Below, piece after piece: positions 1 to 8,737 of a stretch of 62,060 nucleotides of DNA (the first letter of the stretch is position 1; the number at the start of each line of letters is the position of its first letter). A program made the position numbers and the translations under genes. The notes below the pieces were generated by a model that worked only from the letters and a program-made list of their open reading frames with translations, searched no databases and was not told the origin of the DNA. The stretch comes from Streptacidiphilus melanogenes. Its GTDB lineage: Bacteria > Actinomycetota > Actinomycetes > Streptomycetales > Streptomycetaceae. The stretch is from the NCBI RefSeq assembly GCF_000787835.1, contig NZ_BBPP01000045.1, forward strand, positions 1-62,060, read 5' to 3'.

Positions 1-23
1 AGAGGACGTTAAGTCCGTTTCTG
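1..23 (+). repeat. IS left terminal inverted repeat
   Basis: Matches the reverse complement of 1332-1354 at 22 of 23 positions; the mismatch is at position 17. It is the very first base of the window, so the window begins exactly at the element end. Confidence 0.9.
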
Positions 24-407
24 ATAGCGGCCGCGTCCGGGTTGTTCGAGGAGTCCCTGACGAACGAGTCGTCCCAGGCGGGAGCGGGTGACGTTGATCG
101 AGGGCTCGTCGGTGGGCAGCTCGAGGAGTTCATGAAGGTCGAGAACCCGGAAGACCTGCCCGGGATGCTCGTTGAAGGCGGCCACGATGCGCTGGTAGAT
201 GCTGGCGGGCTCCGCAGGAGCTGGTTCCTGCTCGGGCGGGGTGAGGCTGTCGATGACCCTGCGGGTCGCGGCGAGCTCGGCCAGACGGTCCTCGGTTTCG
301 ACGAGCCCGGTGGTCAGCCGCTCGATCTGTTCGCGTAGGCCGTCGGCTCGGGCGGCGGTCTCGTCGTGTTCGGCCTGCAGCAGCCGCAGGAGTTCGGTGA
401 CGTTCAC
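9..407 (-). CDS. IS passenger protein (coiled coil plus winged-helix-like domain)
   Basis: A 132-residue protein starting at GTG 407. Its start overlaps the transposase stop by 4 nt (GTGA), so translation is probably coupled. Residues 1-55 are a charged, leucine-rich stretch predicted to form a coiled coil; an acidic and proline-rich linker follows; residues 68-130 look like a winged helix (a YQRIVAAFNEHPG helix, then a SRLGRLVRQGLL recognition-like helix). Small proteins of this kind follow transposases in several actinobacterial IS5-group elements. It may bind DNA or the transposase, but its role is unknown. Confidence 0.7.
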   Translation of the reverse strand: MNVTELLRLLQAEHDETAARADGLREQIERLTTGLVETEDRLAELAATRRVIDSLTPPEQEPAPAEPASIYQRIVAAFNEHPGQVFRVLDLHELLELPTDEPSINVTRSRLGRLVRQGLLEQPGRGRYQKRT

Positions 408-1242
408 GCAGCCAACTCCACCCCGTCGCGCCAGGCAGGGCTGGGGGTGGTGAGGCGGCGGAGCATGCCCGCGGTGGAGGCCCAGTAGACGCGAGAGGCG
501 GCATTGTCGGGCCGGTGGTCGTAGTCGCGGGCGAGGCGCCGGTGCAACATGAGGGTGCCGTTGACCTGCTCGACCACCCACCGCTTGGGTTGCGGAACGA
601 AGCCCTTGTCGTCGGGGTTGCGGCGGACCACCTCGACGGTGATGTCGTTCACCGCCCCGTGGATGATCACGGCGTCCTTGAAGCCCTGGTCGACCAGGAC
701 CTTCTCCAGGCGCATCCCGCACCGCATCACCGCCTGGTCCAGCAGGGCGGTGCCGGCCTCGTTGTCGTGCGCGCTGGCGGCCAGGACCACCACGCCGATG
801 ACCGGCCCAGCACATCGACGGCCAGTCCGCGCTTCCTGCCGGGCATCTTCTTGTTCGCGTCCAGTCCCGTCGTCTCCTTCGGCACCCCCGCCGCCACGCG
901 GACGGACTGGGTGTCGATGATCACCAGGGACGGGTCCTCTAATCGCCGGGCCCGCTCCCGCACCTGGCAGCGAAGGATCTCCTGGATCCGCTGGTCAAGG
1001 CCGTCCTGGCGCCACAGGGTGAAGTAGTAGAACACCGCCGACCAGGCCGGTAAGTCAATTGGCAGGAGCCGCCACTGACACCCCGTCCGGTTCTGGTAGA
1101 GCAGCGCGTTCACGACCTCCCGCAGATCGCAGGAGCCCGGGTCCCCGGTCGCTGAACGCGACACCCGCTCCTGCTTCCAGGCGGTGACCAGCGGCTCGAT
1201 CAAGGCCCACTGCCCGTCGGACAAGTCCGTTGAGTACGGCAT
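404..1242 (-). CDS. IS5-family DDE transposase, in two frames
   Basis: The N-terminal frame (from ATG 1242, MPYSTDLSDGQW) carries the usual IS5 start, the VIIDTQSV segment with the first catalytic Asp, and GRKRGLAVDVLG. Around 808-812 the reading switches frame and continues as VIGVVVLAASAHDNEAG, then the second Asp (VLVDQGF) and the C-terminal KRWVVEQVNG with the catalytic Glu. A one-base deletion in a CTGGGCC(N)GGTC context or a -1 frameshift would both explain this. No classic slippery heptamer is evident, so a disabling mutation or sequencing error is as likely as programmed frameshifting. It overlaps the downstream passenger gene by 4 nt. Confidence 0.8.
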
Positions 1243-1331
1243 CCGTTCCATGCCGGCAAGGCCAACATGCACACGACACGCACGTCAGCTGGAACGGCCC
1301 CGTGTACACGAACGGGCGACACTAGAACATC

Positions 1332-1354
1332 CAGAAAGGGACTTAACGTCCTCT
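1332..1354 (-). repeat. IS right terminal inverted repeat
   Basis: Partner of the repeat at 1-23. It ends 6 bp before the start codon of the SnoaL-like gene at 1361, so the spacing and upstream DNA of that gene were set by the insertion. Confidence 0.9.
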
Positions 1355-1360
1355 GAGGCC

Positions 1361-1783
1361 ATGAACACACTCGAAGAGAACAAGAAGTCCGTGACCGCCG
1401 TCATCAACGCCCTGTACACCAAGGGTGACCTCGGCGCCGTCGACGCCTTCCTCGCCGAGGACTTCGTCGACCACGACCCTCCGTTCCTCGACGACACCAC
1501 ACGTGAGGGAATGCGCACCGCGAGCCGGATCGTGCGGGCGGCCTGCCCGGACTGGCACAGCGAGCCCGACCTGTTGATCGCCGAGGGCGACCTGGTCGTC
1601 GAGCACTTCACCGCCTGCGGTACCCAACGCGGCGAGCTCCTGGGCGGACCGGCGACCGACCGCGCGATCATCCTCAAAGGCATCAACATCTTCCGGGTCC
1701 GCGACGGCCGCATCGTCGAACGCTGGAGCCGACTCGACGAGCTCGGCCTACTGCGCCAGCTCGGCCAGGAGAGCCGGCCATGA
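1361..1783 (+). CDS. SnoaL-like ester cyclase family protein
   Basis: A 140-residue protein of the SnoaL-like, NTF2-fold family. The fold signature is visible: an N-terminal helix, GDLGAVDAFLAEDFVDHDPP, then DWHSEPDLLIAEGD and VEHFTACGTQRGEL. In this family the cavity may hold cyclase or isomerase chemistry or just a ligand, so no reaction can be assigned. The ATG is the first base pair block after the IS end, and no clear Shine-Dalgarno sequence remains directly upstream, so expression may depend on the IS. It shares most of its sequence with the protein at 2427. It overlaps the following cupin gene by 4 nt (ATGA). Confidence 0.82.
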   Translation: MNTLEENKKSVTAVINALYTKGDLGAVDAFLAEDFVDHDPPFLDDTTREGMRTASRIVRAACPDWHSEPDLLIAEGDLVVEHFTACGTQRGELLGGPATDRAIILKGINIFRVRDGRIVERWSRLDELGLLRQLGQESRP

Positions 1784-2256
1784 CCGGGCGGCCGGAGGTG
1801 TGGCGCGGCCGAGGCGAGGGGCGCAGGTTCACCGTGGGGCCCTCTAGCGTGTTGGTCAAAGTCTCCGCGGCCGAGACCGGGGGCCGTTTCGCACTGATCG
1901 AATGGACGATCCCGCCTGGCGCCCCGGCGCCCCCGCGCCACATCCACCGCAATGCGTCGGAGACGTTCTTCGTCCTCGACGGAAGCCTGTCCTTTCCCCT
2001 GGATGAGGGCACCGTGACCGCCTGCGCCGGCGACTGCCTGCACGTGCCCCCCGGCACTGCCCACACGCTGGCCAATGCGGGCGACCGCCCCGTCCGAGCG
2101 CTGGAGCTGTTCGCGCCGGGCGCGCTCATGGGACTGGTCGAAGAGGTGGGCCAGGTTTTCGCGGCCGGACCACGTCCGGACCGGGCAGCGCTGCTGGCCG
2201 CCTTCGCCCGGCACGACAGCGCCCTCGCACCGGACCCGACGCCTCACCCGCAGTAA
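1780..2256 (+). CDS. cupin domain protein
   Basis: A 158-residue single-cupin protein. The first cupin motif is visible around residues 50-65 (PPRHIHRNASETFFVLDG; two His and a Glu as probable metal ligands) and the second around 85-100 (DCLHVPPGTAHTLANAG). Start ATG overlaps the stop of the upstream SnoaL-like gene by 4 nt, so the two are co-translated. Cupins of this type are often small-molecule dioxygenases, isomerases or sugar/ligand-binding sensors; nothing here fixes the substrate. The pairing with SnoaL-like proteins suggests a small redox or cyclisation module. Confidence 0.8.
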   Translation: MTGRPEVWRGRGEGRRFTVGPSSVLVKVSAAETGGRFALIEWTIPPGAPAPPRHIHRNASETFFVLDGSLSFPLDEGTVTACAGDCLHVPPGTAHTLANAGDRPVRALELFAPGALMGLVEEVGQVFAAGPRPDRAALLAAFARHDSALAPDPTPHPQ

Positions 2257-2426
2257 CGAGATGGCCGCCGCGGCCGGAAGGGGGCCGGCATCGCCGAACG
2301 GGTGGGCCGATCCGCCGGAGCGCAACCGCCGCTCACGCATCTCATTGGACCTGGGCCCGGCGAGGGCTGATCAATACCCCAGAGAGTTGGGATTCCGGGG
2401 CGACTTCGAAGATCGAGGATTTCGAC

Positions 2427-2852
2427 ATGGACACCATCGAGAAGAACAAGCAGACCGTGACCGCCTTCATCGACGCCCTGTTCACCCGGGGCGACCTCTC
2501 GGCCGTCGACACCTACCTCGCCGAGGACTTCGTCAACCACGACCCGCCGATGGGCGTCGGCACGGACCGGGAGGGCATGCGGGCCGCGGGCGCGCTGTTC
2601 CGGCAGGCCTTCCCCGACTGGCACTCCGACCGGGGGCTCCTGGTCGGCGAGGGTGAGCTGGTCGTCGAGCAGTTCACTGCCTCGGGCACCCAGCAGGGCG
2701 AGGTCATGGGTGTCGCCGGTGACGGCCGCACGGTGGTCTTGAAGGGGATCAACATCTTCCGGGTCCGGCAGGGCCGGATCGTCGAGCGCTGGGGCCGGCT
2801 GGACGATCTCGGCCTGCTGTCCCAGCTCGGCCTCGTGCCGGCACCGGCGTAG
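2427..2852 (+). CDS. SnoaL-like ester cyclase family protein (paralogue)
   Basis: A 141-residue close paralogue of the protein at 1361, sharing MDTIEKNKQTVTAF-type N terminus, LAEDFVNHDPP, DWHSDRGLLVGEGE and the LKGINIFRVRQGRIVERW block almost unchanged. It has its own 170-bp upstream region after the cupin gene, so it may have its own promoter. The gene order paralogue-cupin-paralogue points to a local duplication. Function as for the first copy: an NTF2-fold pocket protein with no assignable substrate. Confidence 0.82.
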   Translation: MDTIEKNKQTVTAFIDALFTRGDLSAVDTYLAEDFVNHDPPMGVGTDREGMRAAGALFRQAFPDWHSDRGLLVGEGELVVEQFTASGTQQGEVMGVAGDGRTVVLKGINIFRVRQGRIVERWGRLDDLGLLSQLGLVPAPA

Positions 2853-2862
2853 CGTCGACATC

Positions 2863-3386
2863 ATGGCCACCGGTATCCGGGAACGACGGGTCGAACGGCT
2901 GATCGACAGCTGCCCGCCGGCTTGGCGCTTCCTGAGCTCACCACCGAGGTGCTGCGCCGACTGCCGGGCATCCTCCCCATGGGGGCGGTGTTCTTCGCCG
3001 CCGTCGACCCGGCCACTCTGCTGTTCACCGCCGCGGTCGCCCAGGAGCCACTGGCCGAAGCCAGCCCGCTGTTCCGGGACAACGAGTTCGGACGCGGGGA
3101 CGTCAACAAGTTCGCCACGCTCGCGCGGCGGGGCGACCCGGTGACGTCGCTGGACCGGGCGATCTGCAGGCGGCGGGCCGACAGCGCCCGCTACCGGGAG
3201 ATCATGGCAGGCCTGGGTCTCGTCGACGAGCTCCGGGCCGCCCTGATCACGGGACACGAATGCTGGGGCGTGCTGTGCCTGCACCGGACCGACGCCGAAG
3301 CCGGGTTCTCCGCCCAGGACCTCGCCGTCCTGCGCAAGATCGCCCCGCACCTTGCCGAGGGCCTGCGCCGCAGCGTCTTCCGGTAG
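2863..3386 (+). pseudogene. remnant of a LuxR-type regulator: GAF-like sensor part only
   Basis: The reading begins at ATG 2863 (MATGIRERRVERLIDSC) and changes frame near 2920 to LPELTTEVLRRLPG, then runs to a stop at 3386. The second part (AVFFAAVDPATLLFT, NEFGRGDVNKFATLAR, YREIMAGLGLVDELR, CWGVLCLHR, LAPHLAEGLRR-like end) resembles the N-terminal sensor domain of a common streptomycete LuxR family. The LuxR helix-turn-helix that should follow is absent. A frameshift and a missing DNA-binding domain make it non-functional. The truncation point lies about 100 bp before a transposase fragment. Confidence 0.6.
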
Positions 3387-3494
3387 CCGGCTTTCGAGCG
3401 TGCTGGTCGGAAGGGCTGATGTGCAGGCTATCCGGGGCGCTCAGGCTCGTTGACTGCGGGAATCTTGGGCTCTTGATCGTCCGTCAGCGTGCTG

Positions 3495-3839
3495 TCAGCG
3501 GGCGGCTTCGAGGTTGGTCAGGACGAGCAGTGCCCGCAGGAGGGCGGTGGCGCGGGCCGGGTCGGTGCGGAGCTTGGTCAGGATCCGCCAGGCCTTCAGA
3601 TGGGCGAAGCCATGTTCGACGGGGGCGCGACCGGCGGCCAGGATCCGGTTGGCCTGCTTCTGGCCCGGGGTGAGCTTGCGGGCGCGGGTGGCCTTGTAGG
3701 CGGTGATGATGACCTGGTCATCGGGGTTCTTGGGTTTGTCGACGCCGAGGAAGCCGAGGTCGGCGAGCGCGCCGAGGCCGGCCGCCTTCAGATGCTCGAC
3801 GATCTTGTCGCGGCGGGCGGCGGTGGCGTCATGGGTCCG
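3495..3839 (-). pseudogene. C-terminal fragment of an IS5-type (DDE_Tnp_4-like) transposase
   Basis: About 113 residues open to a stop at 3495 and contain the conserved end of this transposase group: HDATAARRDKIVEHL, LADLGFLGVDKPKN, KQANRILAAGRAPVEHGFAHLK (with the catalytic Glu) and WRILTKLR. The sequence ends abruptly at about 3839, where an esterase reading frame starts on the opposite strand, so only the 3' part of the IS is left. No terminal inverted repeats were found around it. Confidence 0.7.
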
Positions 3840-5313
3840 TCCCGGACGGCCGGGCGGATTAGGGGCGAGCAGGCGTCCGGGGTGACGCGGTTCCTGGCCG
3901 TGCCGTACGCGGCTGCACCGCTGGGAGACCTGCGGTTCGCGGCCTCGATGCGGACGGGGGCCTGGGAAGGGGTGCGGGAGGCCACTCGGCCGGGCCCGAC
4001 GGCGCCACAGACCCCTTATCAGCCGGTTCCCGGGCTGGACGTGATCCGGCTTGCCGGTGAGGGCTGGCGCCGGGGCGAGGAGTACCTGACCGCCAGCATC
4101 TGGTCGCCCGACACCGGGGCGGCCGGGCTGCCGGTGATGGTGTTCATCCACGGCGGCGGATACGCCACCGGCGCGAGCCTGGTACCGGTCTGCGACGGGG
4201 CGTCCTTCGTCCGCAACGGCATCGTCCTGGTGTCGATCGACTTCCGGACGGGCGCCGAGGGCTTCCTGCACCTGAAGGGCGGCGCGACGAACGTCGGGTT
4301 GCGCGATCAGATCGCCGCCTGGGAGTGGGTGCGTGAGAACGCCGCGGCATTCGGCGGCGACCCGGACAACATCACCCTGTTCGGCGAGTCGTCCGGAGCC
4401 GCGAGCATCAGCTGCCTGATGGCATCCCCACTGGCCGCAGGACTGTGCCAGCGCGCGATCCTCAGCAGCGGCCACCCCGAGATGGTCCGCCCGCCGGCCC
4501 AGGCACAGGCTCTGGCCGACGGAGTGGCCGCAGCGCTGGGCGTGCCCCGCGACCGCCGAAGCCTTCCGGGACAAGACCAGCGGGGAGCTGATCGCCGTTC
4601 AAGGCGCGGGCTACGAAGTCGATCTGCGGGACGAGCAGGGCGTCGAGCCGTTCGGCGGCATCCTGCCGTACACGCCGGTCACCGGCGACGACGTGCTGCC
4701 CGAACACCCCCTTGCCGCGATCAGGAAAGGTGCCGGATCCGGGATCGCCCTGATCGTGGGCACCAACCGGGACGAGTTCAACCTGACCACCGTCCCCAAG
4801 GGCGCCATCGACGCCCTCGACAACGACCAGGCCGTCGCGACCTTGTCGGCGATCCGCCCGAACGCAGCCGAGATCCTCGCACTCTACGGAGTGAACCTGC
4901 CCGGGACCACGGCCGGGCAAGCCTTGACCCAGGCCCAGACGGACCTGACGTTCCGCTTGCCCGCACGGCGCGTGGCCGCCGCCCACCAGGGCCGCACCCA
5001 CTTCTACGAGTTCGGCTGACGATCTCCTGTCCTCGGCGGAAGGCTCGGCGCCTGCCACAGCCTCATCCTGCCGTCCATGTTCAACACCTTGTCCCTCGAC
5101 ACCGGCCCGGACCGCATGGCGGGCCCGAAACCGCCGCAAGAGCTTGCCGAGCGTGTTCACCGGGCCTGGATCGACTTCGCCACCACAGGGGACCCGGGCT
5201 GGCCCGAATACGGCCCCGACCGCCAGTTGATGTGGCTGGACACCCCCAGCACCACTCGCCCCGACGACGTGCCGTGGGCCAACGTCGAGCGCTTCGATCC
5301 CACCCGGGGATAG
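3832..5313 (+). pseudogene. carboxylesterase (type B, alpha/beta hydrolase), broken
   Basis: Reads as a carboxylesterase from about 3832: VTRFLAVPYAAAPLGDLRFA, the oxyanion-hole loop VFIHGGGYATGAS and the nucleophile elbow FGESSGAAS (the family usually has GESAGG). Near 4549 the frame changes to continue as AEAFRDKTSGELI and LIVGTNRDEFNL. An in-frame TGA at 5017-5019 interrupts HFYEFG, where the family usually has Trp, and the same frame then runs on through LAERVHRAWIDFATTGDPGWPEY to 5313. One frameshift plus one nonsense codon mean that no full enzyme can be made. Its 5' end abuts a transposase fragment. Confidence 0.75.
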
Positions 5314-5592
5314 AGTCCCGGCTGGACGCCGGGCTCAACTACCGCTGCCCGTCCACGAATCTCCAACGGGCAAGTGTCGTCTCGAAGGGCTCCCAAAACC
5401 CGGAATACGGCGAGGATGCCCAGCCTGACCCGATGGTACGTGAGGCATCCGGGCAACCCGGTCGGTCAACGCCGTCATAGCCGACGGGCCGAACGCACCA
5501 CACCGCAGAGATCAATCTCCCAGAAGGCCTCACTCGCGTGAACACGGTGGGTGGACGCCACGCACCGGCACCTTCGGGCAGTCCGCCCTGCC

Positions 5593-6176
5593 TCAGAACC
5601 CGGGCATCTGGAAGTCGTTGAAGAACCACAGCGCGCTCGTGTACCAGATGACGACGACCGCGACCACCAGGAGAAACCGCCGGCGAGCGGCAGAAGCCAT
5701 CCGACCCGCAGCCGGGAGCGAACGAACACCACCTTGGCCGCGAACGCGCCGTAGAAGAAGCAGGCGGACAGTGAATGGACGGCCGCTCGCACAGGAGTGA
5801 GTTCGACACCACAGGTCTGAACGCAGTGGACGGTGATGGGGATCGTGCCGAGGAACACGAGGGCACCGACCACCCGGTGTGCGCGCGGAACGGCCTTCGG
5901 TACCGTCCTGACGCGCGGGAGCCGCCGGTACATCCACAGCGCCAGCAGGAGCTGGACCATCGCCAGCCCGAGGATGGCCGTGGCCAGTCTCGCCTTGAGC
6001 CGCACCGCGTCGGTCAGATGCTGCCCGAAGAGGCCGCTGGCGTAGTCGGGTGTGATGGTGCGGCCGACCAGGAAAAGCGCCAGCGCCACAGCAAGGGCCA
6101 GTGCCGAAGCCGAGCCCACCACGATGCCCGTCCTGCGTCGGTGCGCATCCTCGTCCACGGCCCATCCTCCGTCCAA
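5593..6176 (-). pseudogene. DUF6529-like four-helix membrane protein, frameshifted
   Basis: Starts at 6176 (MDGGWAVDEDAHRRRTG) and shows hydrophobic helices at about residues 17-40, 65-85, 100-120 and 140-160. His residues in HRVVGALVFLGTIPITVHC and VHSLSACFFYGAFAAK are placed as in cytochrome b561-like heme proteins. After LPLAGGF, near 5675, a one-base change of frame is needed to reach the expected end LLVVAVVVIWYTSALWFF and DFQMPGF, stopping at 5593. Unshifted, the frame runs into an arginine- and serine-rich tail. A sequencing error is possible. Neighbours (propeller, COG4315 lipoprotein) are usual companions of this family. Confidence 0.6.
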
Positions 6177-6289
6177 AGAGCCGGTGCGAGGGGGCGAACC
6201 ACTCGACCGACAGCCCCCTTACGGAGGTCTGCCCAGGTCAGCGGTCCGCACCGAGTGCCACGCGAGACGCGGCGTTAATGGCGGTCCGG

Positions 6290-7420
6290 TTAGTGGAGCT
6301 TGTCGAGCTGGTTGGTGGCGTCGTCCACGAAGTAGACGGCGTTCTGGTTCAGGCTCACGGCCAGGCCGAAGAGGGCGCCCGCGCCGGGCGGGGTGCCGCT
6401 GGAGTCCAGTTGGCGCCAGGCGATCTGGTCACCGTGAGGCGTGGTCTCGACGATGTTGCCATCGCCGGCGTTCACGGTGAGCACGTCCTCGCGGGGCGAG
6501 ATGGCCAGTCCCAGGGGGCCGTTGAGGTGGCCGCCCTTGCTGATGACCCGTCCGATGCCGGCGCTTCGGTCACGGTGAAGGGCGTCGGGGATGACGGTGA
6601 TCCGGTTGGCGGCGGTGTCCGCAACGTAGAGCGTGCCGTGTCGGCCCAGTCCGACGCCGGTGGGCCCCACGCCAAGCGCGGCGGGATCGGTCCGTTCCGG
6701 GAAGCCTGATCCGATGACGCGGTTGTCGACCCAGGTCGGCGGATCGTCGCCGCACCGGTTCAGGGTGATCCGCAGGACGGTGCCGCGGTGGACCGTCCTT
6801 CCGCCGGCGGCCACGGTGCCGTTCAGGACGTTGGTGACGAATAGGTCCGTGGTGTCCCCGAAGCTGGCCGCAGTCATGTCCCAGGGGCCGTTGATGCCGT
6901 GGCCGGCCAGCGTCTCACGGACGTGTCCGCGGCTGTCCAGGACCAGCAGGCATCCGGCCTTCGCCGTGGCGGCGGTGCCGTCGGTCGTGGGCAGGCTGCC
7001 CACGACGACCCAGCCGCCCGGCAGGACCGCCAGCGCGGTGGTGAGCCCGATTCCACCGGGACAGCTCCCAGGCAGATGGTTGGCGTCGATGCGGGCGAAC
7101 TGTCGGACCCGGCCGCCGGGGGCGAGCTCGACGATCGTGGTACCGGTGCCCTGGAGGTTCTTGACGTTGTTGAAGTTGCTCACCAACACGTCGCCACGGT
7201 GCAGACGGCCCACAGACGATTCGACCACGGCGGTGCCGTACGGGTTCACGTCCCCGTTGCCCGGAACGGTGGACGCCACCGTGGAGATGCGGTGGAGCCC
7301 TCCCAGGAACGATCCCGCGGCTCCGGCCGGGGACGCTCCAGTCACCGTCAGAGCTCCCGCGGCCAGTCCGGCGGCCAGCATCGGCGCCACCAGCGACCTG
7401 CAGCGGATTCCGAGTCTCAC
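6290..7420 (-). CDS. secreted NHL-type beta-propeller protein
   Basis: A 376-residue protein. GTG 7420 is preferred over TTG 7432 because GGAGG lies 5 nt upstream of it. The N terminus has a basic start, a hydrophobic core (VAPMLAAGLAAGALTV) and an ASPAGAAG signal-peptidase-type end. The mature part has repeated propeller blades such as GPTGVGLGRHGTLYVADTAANRITVI and GPLGLAISPREDVLTVNAGDGNIV. NHL-type propellers bind ligands or partners rather than having a fixed catalytic signature. It is followed on the same strand by the DUF6529-like gene and divergent from the lipoprotein gene at 8041. Confidence 0.8.
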   Translation of the reverse strand: MRLGIRCRSLVAPMLAAGLAAGALTVTGASPAGAAGSFLGGLHRISTVASTVPGNGDVNPYGTAVVESSVGRLHRGDVLVSNFNNVKNLQGTGTTIVELAPGGRVRQFARIDANHLPGSCPGGIGLTTALAVLPGGWVVVGSLPTTDGTAATAKAGCLLVLDSRGHVRETLAGHGINGPWDMTAASFGDTTDLFVTNVLNGTVAAGGRTVHRGTVLRITLNRCGDDPPTWVDNRVIGSGFPERTDPAALGVGPTGVGLGRHGTLYVADTAANRITVIPDALHRDRSAGIGRVISKGGHLNGPLGLAISPREDVLTVNAGDGNIVETTPHGDQIAWRQLDSSGTPPGAGALFGLAVSLNQNAVYFVDDATNQLDKLH

Positions 7421-8040
7421 GCCCGCCTCCAACAGGGGACGGCCACCCTCACCGTCTCGTCACACACGGTCGCGATCCGTCACAGCACGCGCATGGTCGG
7501 GCCGGCACACGACACGCTCACCGGTCCGGCCTCGGCCTCGCCCGCCCCCGACAAAGGACGTTCGCCGGCCGAGCAGCGGCACCCGACAGCAGTGGCTTCG
7601 CGGTCGCGAACGCGTGGCGCCACAAGCCGCTACAACACTCCCGGCTTCCTGCGGCCGGCTCCTGACACACCCCCAGCGAGAGAGCACACGCCAAGCGTCG
7701 TGGCCACCGCCGAGTGGCACCGCCGAGGCCGTCGAGAGGCGCCGCAAGGAGCTGCCCGCGCCACCGAGAGCCGGCACACGCCGAGGAGGTGCTCCGTTTG
7801 ATCGGGTGCACAGCGTCGTCCTCCCCGGGGCACCGGTCGGCCGATACCCGACGGGTCCATCCCCGGTTACGGCAGTCGGACGCCACTGGGGACTCTTGGT
7901 CACCCGCACGCGTGAAGGTCGGGCGTGGGGCTGATCGCCCCGGGCAGCGGGGCGGCATTCGTGCGTAGCGTGGTTCCGCGACTCGCCGTCGGCGGGTCGG
8001 TGGCCGGCGCCACCGCTTCCCCAGGGCCAAGAGGTCTGTC
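7421..8040. other. intergenic region between divergent genes
   Basis: About 620 bp between the propeller gene (minus) and the lipoprotein gene (plus). Open frames here are arginine-, proline- and serine-rich shadow frames with no recognisable domain. It must hold the two divergent promoters, but I see no convincing -35/-10 pair or operator. Confidence 0.5.
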
Positions 8041-8628
8041 ATGAATCGTGCCATCACACTTGCGGTCGGGATGGCCGCCGTCGCGGCCTGTTCTTCCGGA
8101 TGCAGCAGTTCCGGTACCACGGCTTCCTCGACCTCGCCCGCCGGCACCAGTGCCTCGACGACCACCGCCGGCTCGGCTATGCCCAGTAGCAGTGCCACCA
8201 CCCCGACCGGCGGCGCCGCCACGGTGAAGACGGCGAGTTCGCCGCTCGGCCAGATCCTGGTCGACGGCTCGGGCAGGACGTTGTACCTGTTCAAGGCCGA
8301 TACCGGGACGACCTCGACCTGCAACGGATCCTGTGCCCAGGCATGGCCGCCGCAGACCACGACGGGGAAGCCCAGCAGCAGCGGAGTGACCGCATCCCAG
8401 GTCGGAACGACCACCCGAACCGACCACTCCACCCAGGTGACCTACCACGGCCACCCGCTCTACTACTTCGCCGAGGACACCAAGCCCGGCCAAACCAACG
8501 GCCAGGGCGTCAACGCCTTCGGCGCCTCCTGGTACGTGGTCAGCCCCAGCGGCACCCCGGTCACCAGCGCCGCCTCGGCGTCTGCGTCGGCATCTGCCGG
8601 CTCCACGAGCGGCGGGGGCGGGTACTGA
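8041..8628 (+). CDS. COG4315-type secreted lipoprotein
   Basis: A 195-residue protein with a signal sequence and a Cys-rich lipobox-like stretch (VAACSSGCSS) followed by a Ser/Thr-rich linker to about residue 65. Two copies of the COG4315 (lipoprotein 15) repeat follow: GQILVDGSGRTLYLFKADTG with CNGSCAQAWPP, and THSTQVTYHGHPLYYFAEDT-type with NAFGASWYVVSP. A low-complexity Ala/Ser tail ends in GGGGY. The protein should sit on the outer face of the membrane. Members often lie beside DUF6529-like b-type cytochrome genes, as here, which suggests an extracytoplasmic redox or metal-related role, not proven. Confidence 0.82.
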   Translation: MNRAITLAVGMAAVAACSSGCSSSGTTASSTSPAGTSASTTTAGSAMPSSSATTPTGGAATVKTASSPLGQILVDGSGRTLYLFKADTGTTSTCNGSCAQAWPPQTTTGKPSSSGVTASQVGTTTRTDHSTQVTYHGHPLYYFAEDTKPGQTNGQGVNAFGASWYVVSPSGTPVTSAASASASASAGSTSGGGGY

Positions 8629-8737
8629 GACCCCTACCTCACTTCCGTCCCCTCGACGACGAGCAACGGCGGAGTGTCGCCCGGCGGGGTGCCACTCCGC
8701 CTCGGACGATCGTCAGATCCGACACTTCGGAGGAGAG

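Larger units (their letters stand above)
1..1354 (-). mobile_element. IS5-type insertion sequence
   Basis: Both ends carry a 23-nt inverted repeat with one mismatch, starting AGAGGACGTTAAGTCC when read inwards. Inside, on the minus strand, are a DDE transposase split over two frames and a small passenger gene overlapping its stop codon, a layout known from streptomycete IS5-group elements. The right end stops 6 bp before the ATG at 1361, so the element has landed in the upstream region of that SnoaL-like gene. The left flank is outside the window, so a target-site duplication cannot be checked. Confidence 0.88.

Noticed and set aside
3489..5480. One long plus-strand frame of 663 codons over the transposase fragment and the esterase
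   Set aside because: Only its middle part is esterase; the start reads antisense to a transposase fragment and the end is arginine-rich after a frameshift.
7460..7909. Minus-strand frame of 149 codons in the 7.4-8.0 kb gap
   Set aside because: Arginine- and proline-rich composition with no domain, no ribosome-binding site, typical high-GC shadow frame.
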